DNA of 8,424 nucleotides from NCBI GenBank assembly GCA_964577375.1, contig CAZNYW010000114.1, positions 1 to 8,424 of the forward strand, written 5' to 3'. Positions 1 to 5,451 of this stretch are shown here, one piece after another. The first letter of the stretch is position 1. Every line of letters starts with the position of its first letter. The stretch comes from DATKUC01 sp964577375 (GTDB taxonomy: Bacteria > Spirochaetota > Spirochaetia > DSM-27196 > DATKUC01). The notes under the pieces were generated by a model. That model had not been told where the DNA came from. It saw only the letters and a program-made list of their open reading frames with translations, and ran no database searches. The position numbers were made by a program, and so were the translations under genes.

Positions 1-56
1 CGTTGACGGAAAACCCCTTTAACCGGAAATCAACAATATTGGCAGCAGTAGACAAT

Positions 57-1492
57 CTATACAAGACGCCGGAACTCCCGGTACTGCTCGGCGGCCTGCT
101 CCTCGAACATCGCCCGGCCGGTGAGCGTCCGGCAGCCTGCCGCCTCCGCCCGGCCGAGGAAGCGGGTCCACTCCGGCGTGTAGATGATGTCGCATACTGT
201 CTCGTCTCCCCGGAACCGGTAGGACGGAAGGGGATCCCCTCCCTCGTTGGGGTGCATGCCCACGCTCGTCGTCTGGACGATTACCTCCCGGTGCGACTCG
301 AGAAGCTCCATGGCGCTCTCATCCAGACCGCCCGCAGTGATTGTCGCACCGCCGCGGCGGGCGGACCGGAGCTCTTCCGCGAGCGCCCGGGCGCGTGCCT
401 CGGTCCGGTTCAGCACGCAGACCGATGCGCCTGCCGAAAGCAGGGCGAAGACCACGCCGCGCGCTGCGCCGCCCGCGCCGACGACGGCGGCACGGCTTCC
501 TTCGAGGTCGTTCCGGCCGGTTGCGGCGAGCAGCGGACCGAGAAAGCCCGGCACATCGGTATTCCTGCCGTGCCAGCCGCCCGGATGCCGGAGAATCGTA
601 TTGCACGCACCGATCCTTCCCACCGCCTCATCGCTCGAGGCAAGGTAGGGGATTACCGCCGCCTTATGCGGAATGGTAACCGAAGCGCCGCGAATGCCGA
701 GATGGTCGGCAAGCGCGAAGAAGTCCTCTACCAGATCCACCTGCACCGGGAGGTAGACCGCATCGAGCCCGTCCTCCCGGAAACGCGCGTTGTGATAGTG
801 CGGCGACCGCGAGTGCATGACGGGATTCCCGATCACGCAGAAAAGCGCAGTATCCGCCGAAAGCCTACGGTAGCGGTAGAGCGTATCGAGAGTCCCGGCA
901 TCGACCTGTCCGGGCGGAACCGGACGCCCTGGTGCCGGGCAACAGGTGAGCATCGATCCGAGCCGGCCGGCAAGGACGCCGGATGCGAATCCGTAGTCAC
1001 CCGACCCACGGATGATGCGGGGGCGCGAACCGAGCAGCTCCTGGATCCTGCAGAGCCGCAGAAGCTCGCGCGTTGTGTTTATCTTCACCGCGACGCTCAG
1101 AATCTCCGAGGGCGCCCGGGCCATGCGTGCAAGCCGCTCTTCGAGATCATCGGGAAACGCGTCAGGGAGGTGAAGAGAGCGGATCACCCGGGTCCCCGCC
1201 TCAGCTGCCGCCTCGCGAAGGCCGGGCGGATTGAAGTCCTCTTCCAGGTCGATCGCGAACCAGCCGTTGGCGACATTGCCGACGGCGNNNNNNNNNNNNN
1301 NNNNNNNNNNNNNNNNNNNNNNNNNNNNNNNNNNNNNNNNNNNNNNNNNNNNNNNNNNNNNNNNNNNNNNNNNNNNNNNNNNNNNNNGAGGAGATCGGCC
1401 CGCAGCTCGAGCGCGTCTATGTGGGGGAGATTTGCGCGGACGTCGGCGACCGCTTCATCGAGAGTGGGAGCCGCCAGGCTCAGGCAGATCAT
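57..1492 (-). CDS. aroDE: Bifunctional 3-dehydroquinate dehydratase (type I) / shikimate dehydrogenase, interrupted by an assembly gap
   Basis: A fusion of two shikimate-pathway enzymes: dehydration of 3-dehydroquinate, then NADPH reduction of 3-dehydroshikimate. The first 35 residues (to 1388) start MICLSLAAPT and contain ELRAD, the type I dehydratase substrate-site strand. After 100 N the gene resumes in another frame with GWFAIDLEEDF, RSLHLPDAFP (candidate catalytic His at 1172), AVKINTT (candidate Schiff-base Lys, codon at 1085) and PPGQVD. The second half has shikimate dehydrogenase motifs in order: IGNPVMHSRSP, SVTIPHK (catalytic Lys, codon at 665), NTDVPGF (Asp, codon at 557), the nucleotide-binding GAGGAARG, LNRTEARA, TSVGM and a C-terminal GRAMFEEQA. 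The ATG at 1492 overlaps the stop of the upstream gene (TGATG), with GGAG at 1502-1505, 9 nt away. Stop is TAG. Compared with E. coli AroD about 50 residues seem missing, more than 100 N can hold. Such fusions are known from plants and some bacteria such as chlamydiae. The dehydrogenase call is near certain; continuity across the gap is inference from domain order. Confidence 0.9.
1288..1387. other. Run of 100 N (assembly gap of unknown size)
   Basis: Exactly 100 undetermined bases, the usual placeholder for a scaffold gap of unknown length. It falls inside the dehydratase half of aroDE. The upstream part ends on a complete codon (35 codons, 1492 to 1388). The downstream reading frame has base 1287 as the third position of a codon. 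A continuous gene therefore needs a true gap of 3k+2 bases, which 100 is not. Alignment by memory to E. coli AroD suggests about 50 missing residues, or roughly 150 bases. Any frameshift reported here would be artificial. Confidence 0.97.
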
Positions 1493-1965
1493 CAGAAATC
1501 GCTCCGGTAGATGTAGACATCGCTGATCCGGTCGGCCGTGAAGAAGAGCCTGGCGCGCACGGGAAATCCGCGGTCGGCAAGCTGGAAGATCTCCCAGTCG
1601 TCCCTGGATGTCACCGGCTTCCCGAGAACGCGCTCAGCGTCGGTCCGGCTGTCACCCATGGAGAGGTTGAGAAACGACCCTTCGAAGTTCCGGTCGAAAC
1701 GGATCTGCCACACGCGGTCATCGTACCAGTAGAGATAGAGATGGGTCGAGTAAAAAAAAACCACGTCGTCCTGCCACGGCTGGTCGCCGCGGATGGGATA
1801 GATGTGGCTTGGTGCGCCGAAGGTCTGCAGAGCCTGGGCGAGCTGCATCCCGAGGAGCTCAGGGCCCCGGGGCGGGGCGGCGTTTTGCTGCGGTGCAACG
1901 GACTGAGCACACGCCGCGGACGCGGCGAGCAGCGACAGAACTGCGGCAGCGAGAAGCACCCGCAT
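1492..1965 (-). CDS. Small exported protein with two tandem BLIP/SmpA-like repeats, function unknown
   Basis: A 157-residue protein that I cannot name. Residues 1-20 form a signal peptide: a basic start (MRV), an Ala/Leu-rich core, then AACAQS. It could be cut by signal peptidase I after ACA, or be a lipoprotein anchored through Cys19, since spirochaetal lipoboxes are relaxed. Residues 22-36 are a Pro/Ala/Gln-rich linker. The mature part shows two similar units: LLGMQLAQALQTFGAP followed by YLYWYDDRVWQIRFD (about 37-91), and LSMGDSRTDAERVLGKP followed by RLFFTADRISDVYIY (about 101-153). A helix with a G-x-P turn followed by strands is what I would expect of SmpA/OmlA or BLIP-like folds, so a binding role in the envelope is plausible but inferred. 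The ATG overlaps the stop of the EAL gene by one base (TAATG) and I see no strong Shine-Dalgarno, so translation is probably coupled. The stop TGA overlaps the start of aroDE. Confidence 0.8.
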   Translation of the reverse strand: MRVLLAAAVLSLLAASAACAQSVAPQQNAAPPRGPELLGMQLAQALQTFGAPSHIYPIRGDQPWQDDVVFFYSTHLYLYWYDDRVWQIRFDRNFEGSFLNLSMGDSRTDAERVLGKPVTSRDDWEIFQLADRGFPVRARLFFTADRISDVYIYRSDF

Positions 1966-3551
1966 TACACGGTGCCGTGCTCGTCGGCGACCTCGACGAC
2001 GGCAACCGGTTCGAGGTTGTCGTCGACGTCCAGGGATTCCGCGGCTTCCGGCGGCGAATACTGCGGGGCATTGTGGGCATCGGCCTCTGAAAGTGGAAGC
2101 CGGCCGCCGCTCATGAGATAGGAGCGGAAATTGCCGCTCTCGACCGGCTTCGAGAAGTAGTAACCCTGAATGGCGTTACAGCCTTCGCGGAACAGCAGAT
2201 CAGTCTGCTCCTTCGTTTCGACCCCTTCGGCGAGACAATCGATCCGGATGGTGTGTACCAGTGAGATGATGCCCTTCACGATCTCCTGATTCGGAACGCT
2301 CTTGTGCACATCGTCAATGAAGGACTTGTCGATCTTCACCATGTCGATGGGCAGCTTGCGCAGATAGTTCAGCGAGGAGTACCCGGTACCGAAATCGTCG
2401 ATCGAGAGCCGGACACCGATCTTTTTGAGCTCAACCATCTTCTCGATCGCATCATCCGGGTCGTCCATGACCATGCTTTCGGTCAGCTCGAGCTTCAGAT
2501 GCCGCCCCTCGAGACCGAGGGCCTGAAGAATTCCGGTTATCCGGCCCACCAGGTCGCGCTGTTTGAACTGGTGCGGGGAGAGGTTGACCGAGATGTACAG
2601 ATCGGGGAAACCGATCTGGTGCCAGACGGTGAGCTCGCGGCAGGCGTTGTAGAGAATCCACTGGCCCAGAATGCGAATGTCGCCGGTCTGTTCTGCAATC
2701 GGGATGAAGATCGAAGGGGGGACTTTGCCGAGCGTCGGGTGATGCCAGCGCATCAGCGCTTCCGCGCCGATGATACGGCCCTCCTGGTTGACGAACGGCT
2801 GGTAGTTGATCTGAAACTGCTCGAAGCTGGTCTCCACCGCGGTGGCGAGCTCGACTTCGATCATCTCGCGCTCACGGTGCTGACGCCCCATGCCCTCGTC
2901 GTACAGGACATAGGGCCGGTCGAGCTGCTCGCAGCCGTTCAGGGCGATGTCGGCGTTTCCGAGCAGCTCGTCGCGGCTGCGGCCGTGCAGCGGATAGACT
3001 GCGACCCCGAGATAGCAGCCGAAAATGATATCGTCCGCGGGCTCCTCCTGCGGCCGGGAAACCTCCTCGGAAATCTTCTCACAGATCAGCTCGACCGCGT
3101 CCAGGTTCGGCATGTTGTTGAGTATTATGTGAAACTCGTCGAGCCGGTCGGACTGGAAGAGATTGTCGCCGATGATCTCCTTGATGCGCGCGGTGGTGCG
3201 AAAGAGGAGAATCTTGTTGCGGTCGCGGCTGTTCTTTATCCGGGCGTAGCGCTTGTCCAGCCGCACCACGCCGACGGCCATCATCCGGTGCGAATTCGAC
3301 TCCTTCGAAAGTGTCCGGAATCGATCGTCGACTCTGCGGTCAAAAACGCGCCGGATAGGGAGTCCCGTGTAGGGATCGTGATTAACCAGATCCTGCAGCT
3401 CGCGCTGCTTCTCCTCGAGAAAATCCATCTGTCGTCGAAGCCGCAGCACGGTCTCTCGAAGACTCTGGTTCTTCACCGCGTAAGAGTGGAGTTTTCGCCT
3501 TTCGTCGTTTGTCCCCGGATTCGGAGTGGACAAGTTCTCCGTATCTTCCAA
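1965..3551 (-). CDS. Cytoplasmic c-di-GMP phosphodiesterase: degenerate GGDEF domain plus EAL domain
   Basis: A 528-residue protein without membrane segments. Residues about 26-56 look like a coiled coil (RETVLRLRRQ, EEKQRELQDLV). A GGDEF-like domain follows, opening with NHDPYTGLPIRRVFDRR at 58-73. Its active-site loop reads SDRLDEF (134-140) instead of GGDEF, so cyclase activity is unlikely, and the domain may bind GTP or only regulate. The EAL domain (about 230-480) has EAL at 264-266, Asn323 in SVNLSP, Glu355 in LELTES, Asp385-Asp386 in DDFGTGYSS, Lys406, Glu442 in AEGVET and Gln462 in QGYYFSKP. The metal and catalytic residues therefore appear complete, predicting hydrolysis of c-di-GMP to pGpG. 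The tail (485-528) is acidic and probably disordered. The start is a TTG: the frame is closed by a TGA at 3599 and has no upstream ATG, GTG or TTG, while AGGAG lies 9 nt upstream of the TTG. The stop overlaps the next gene. Confidence 0.93.
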   Translation of the reverse strand: MEDTENLSTPNPGTNDERRKLHSYAVKNQSLRETVLRLRRQMDFLEEKQRELQDLVNHDPYTGLPIRRVFDRRVDDRFRTLSKESNSHRMMAVGVVRLDKRYARIKNSRDRNKILLFRTTARIKEIIGDNLFQSDRLDEFHIILNNMPNLDAVELICEKISEEVSRPQEEPADDIIFGCYLGVAVYPLHGRSRDELLGNADIALNGCEQLDRPYVLYDEGMGRQHREREMIEVELATAVETSFEQFQINYQPFVNQEGRIIGAEALMRWHHPTLGKVPPSIFIPIAEQTGDIRILGQWILYNACRELTVWHQIGFPDLYISVNLSPHQFKQRDLVGRITGILQALGLEGRHLKLELTESMVMDDPDDAIEKMVELKKIGVRLSIDDFGTGYSSLNYLRKLPIDMVKIDKSFIDDVHKSVPNQEIVKGIISLVHTIRIDCLAEGVETKEQTDLLFREGCNAIQGYYFSKPVESGNFRSYLMSGGRLPLSEADAHNAPQYSPPEAAESLDVDDNLEPVAVVEVADEHGTV

Positions 3552-3560
3552 AATGTAGAG

Positions 3561-3565
3561 CTCCT
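3561..3565 (-). promoter_or_regulatory. Shine-Dalgarno supporting the TTG start of the EAL gene
   Basis: AGGAG on the minus strand, 9 nt before the TTG at 3551. It matters because the frame contains no ATG near its beginning, so this site is the main support for a TTG start. Confidence 0.65.
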
Positions 3566-3588
3566 GGCTGGACCTGCAGACGGAAGAT

Positions 3589-3617
3589 ACTATAACTCAT
3601 AGCCCGCCGCATCACAA
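3589..3617 (-). promoter_or_regulatory. Predicted sigma70-type promoter for the EAL / exported protein / aroDE operon
   Basis: On the minus strand TTGTGA (3617-3612, 4 of 6 to the -35 consensus) is followed after exactly 17 bp by TATAGT (3594-3589, 5 of 6 to the -10 consensus). The predicted start of transcription would be near 3582, leaving a leader of about 30 nt with an AGGAG before the TTG start codon. It lies in the only sizeable intergenic space of the window (123 bp), which fits a separate transcription unit. Pattern match only. Confidence 0.6.
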
Positions 3618-3633
3618 GGGAGTTGGGGTGAGC

Positions 3634-3661
3634 GGCGGCCACGCCGTCCGGCGTTGCCGCC
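3634..3661 (-). terminator. GC-rich hairpin after hndD, possible transcription terminator
   Basis: On the minus strand GGCGGCAACGCC pairs with GGCGTGGCCGCC around the loop GGAC: 12 positions, 11 Watson-Crick pairs and one A-G mismatch. It starts 13 bp after the hndD stop codon. The stem is very stable, but no U-run follows; the next bases read GCTCACCCCAACTCCCTTG. It is thus not a textbook intrinsic terminator. It could instead stabilise the 3' end of the hydrogenase mRNA or pause polymerase. Confidence 0.45.
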
Positions 3662-3674
3662 CCCCCGCCGCAGC

Positions 3675-5426
3675 CTACTTCGCGTAGACCGGCCGCGGCT
3701 TGTAGTGTGTGTGCAAATACTTGTGGCTCTTTTCCGACAGCGGCGCGTCGAGAAAATCGGCATACAGCTTCTGCACTGCGGGATTCTCATGACTGAGGCG
3801 AATGGCGCTTGCAGCATCGTCAGCATAGATTCCGGCAATTCGCTGCTTCCGGATCTCGTCGGTCGAGCCGTAGGGCTGTCCGCCGCCGCCGATGCACCCG
3901 CCGCGGCACGCCATCACTTCGATGAAGTGGTAGGGCGTCTCCGTTCCCTCCCTGCGAGCTTCGCGTATACGCTCGAGCACCGAGGCGATGTTTCCCATCT
4001 GGTGAGCGACCGCAACCCGCACCTCGGTTCCATTGACATCCACTGCCGCCTCTTTCACGCCGTCGAGCCCACGGATGGACTTGAACTCGATCTCCTTGAG
4101 ATTCTCGCCGGTGATGAGATTGTAGGCGGTCCGCAGCGCCGCCTCCATGACGCCGCCTGTCGCTCCGAATATGGTTCCCGCGCCGGTGTAGATGCCGAGC
4201 GGATCATCGGCCTGCTCGTCGGGCAGGTCGAGAAAGTCGATACCTGCCTGCTTGATCATGCGGGCAAGCTCCCGGGTGGTGAGCGAGACATCCATGTCCT
4301 GGCCGCCGGAGGAGAACATGTGCTCGTCACGGGTCAGCTCGTACTTCTTCGCGGTGCAGGGCATGATCGAAACCGAAAAGATATCCTCACGCTTGACGTC
4401 GATTTTTTTCGCGTAGTAGGTCTTGATCATCGCCGCCATCATCATCTGCGGGCTCTTCGCAGTGGAGAAGTTGTCGATCATGTCCGAATAGTACTTCTCC
4501 ATGTAGTCCACCCACGCCGGACAGCAGCTCGTGATGAGCGGAATCTCTCCCTTGCCTTTGACGAGACGCTGAACGAGCTCGCTTGCCTCCTCCATTATGG
4601 TGAGATCTGCGGCAAAATTGGTATCGAAGATGGCATTGAATCCGAGCCGCCGGAGGGCGGCGTACATCTTGCCGGTACTGACGGTCCCGGGCGGCAGCCC
4701 GAACGCCTCACCAATTGCGACTCGTGTTGCCGGAGCTACCTGCACGACACAGTGCTTGCTCTCATCGCGCAGCGCACGCCACACCTTGCCGGTTTCGTCG
4801 TGCTCGTAGATGGCGCCGACCGGGCAGTGCGCCGAGCACTGGCCGCACTTGATGCAGGGCGTCTCGTTGAGCTTGACGTCGCCCGCCCCGGCAATGCGCA
4901 CACCGTCGCCCCGGCCAATGAACTCGAGCGCCCACACGTTCTGCATTCCCTGGCACACCTTCACGCAGCGTCCGCAGAGGATGCACTTCTCGGGATTGAG
5001 GACGATCGCCGGGGTCGATTCGTCCACCGGCAGATCGCGAAGGTTCTTCTCGAAGGTGACCTCGCGAATGCCGAAGTCGGACGCGAGCTTCTGAAGCTCA
5101 CATGTACCGTTTCGCGGACACTGCAGACAGTCGTTGGGGTGCGTCGAAAGGATGAGCTCGAGCACCGTACGGCGGACCTCGACGATCTCCGGATCGTGGG
5201 TGATGATTTCGAGGCCCTCGGAAACCGGCGTCGCACAGGCGCGCATCATCTTGGGGCTGCCCTTCACCTTGACCACGCACAGACCGCATGCCGCCCACGC
5301 CGGCAGGTCCGGATGGTAGCAGAGCGTTGGAATTTTCACCTGCACCCGGTGCGCGGCATCGAGTATCGTCGTCCCCTCGTCGACCTGGTGGGGAATCCCG
5401 TTTATTTTGACGTTTACCTTGTTCAC
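3675..5426 (-). CDS. hndD: [FeFe] hydrogenase catalytic subunit of an NAD-linked, probably electron-bifurcating complex (HndD/HydA type)
   Basis: Catalyses reversible H2 formation at the H-cluster in the cytoplasm. A 583-residue protein with the classic order of cluster domains. Plant-type [2Fe-2S]: Cys36, 47, 50, 64. His-ligated [4Fe-4S]: His96, Cys100, 103, 109. Two ferredoxin clusters: Cys148, 151, 154, 158 and Cys191, 194, 197, 201. H-cluster motifs: TSCCPAW (L1, 299-305), MPCTAKKYE (L2, 355-363) and EVMACRGGCIGGGGQP (L3, 503-518). Expected ligands are Cys302, 357, 507 and 511; Cys301 is the expected proton-transfer residue. A small C-terminal SSU-like segment ends in HKYLHTHYKPRPVY. There is no extra C-terminal [2Fe-2S] extension as in the Thermotoga maritima HydA, so the layout resembles HndD of Desulfovibrio. 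The start is GTG with GAGGAG 6 nt upstream; the gap to hndC is 25 bp. Together with the NuoF- and NuoE-like neighbours this implies a multimeric NAD(H)/ferredoxin hydrogenase. Bifurcation is inferred from family and context. The maturases HydE, HydF and HydG are not in the window. Confidence 0.97.
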   Translation of the reverse strand: MNKVNVKINGIPHQVDEGTTILDAAHRVQVKIPTLCYHPDLPAWAACGLCVVKVKGSPKMMRACATPVSEGLEIITHDPEIVEVRRTVLELILSTHPNDCLQCPRNGTCELQKLASDFGIREVTFEKNLRDLPVDESTPAIVLNPEKCILCGRCVKVCQGMQNVWALEFIGRGDGVRIAGAGDVKLNETPCIKCGQCSAHCPVGAIYEHDETGKVWRALRDESKHCVVQVAPATRVAIGEAFGLPPGTVSTGKMYAALRRLGFNAIFDTNFAADLTIMEEASELVQRLVKGKGEIPLITSCCPAWVDYMEKYYSDMIDNFSTAKSPQMMMAAMIKTYYAKKIDVKREDIFSVSIMPCTAKKYELTRDEHMFSSGGQDMDVSLTTRELARMIKQAGIDFLDLPDEQADDPLGIYTGAGTIFGATGGVMEAALRTAYNLITGENLKEIEFKSIRGLDGVKEAAVDVNGTEVRVAVAHQMGNIASVLERIREARREGTETPYHFIEVMACRGGCIGGGGQPYGSTDEIRKQRIAGIYADDAASAIRLSHENPAVQKLYADFLDAPLSEKSHKYLHTHYKPRPVYAK

Positions 5427-5432
5427 GGCTTA

Positions 5433-5438
5433 CTCCTC
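5433..5438 (-). promoter_or_regulatory. Shine-Dalgarno fixing the GTG start of hndD
   Basis: GAGGAG on the minus strand, 6 nt before the GTG at 5426. With the following NKVNVKINGIPHQVDEGTT, a normal beginning for the [2Fe-2S] domain, this settles the GTG start. Confidence 0.75.
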
Positions 5439-5451
5439 GTTGAACTCGACC

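Noticed and set aside
1..56. TTGACG at 3-8 as a plus-strand promoter, or a terminator after aroDE
   Set aside because: No -10 match at 16-18 bp spacing, no downstream plus-strand gene, and no stem-loop followed by a T-run in either direction. CAATATTG at 34 is too short a palindrome to interpret.
1184..1492. aroDE as a frameshifted pseudogene
   Set aside because: The only frame break coincides with the 100-N placeholder; both flanks are clean coding sequence with conserved motifs.
3..1526. Plus-strand open frame across the N gap, starting near the left edge
   Set aside because: Antisense to aroDE and held open partly by the undetermined bases; very Arg/Ala-rich without motifs.
2304..3602. 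A 432-codon open frame on the plus strand
   Set aside because: Antisense to the GGDEF/EAL gene, with no recognisable domain or good start site; a codon-bias shadow.
3382..3642. Minus-strand ORF beginning near the hairpin, including an ATG at 3600
   Set aside because: It runs out of frame into the EAL gene, has no domain, and its start overlaps the predicted promoter.
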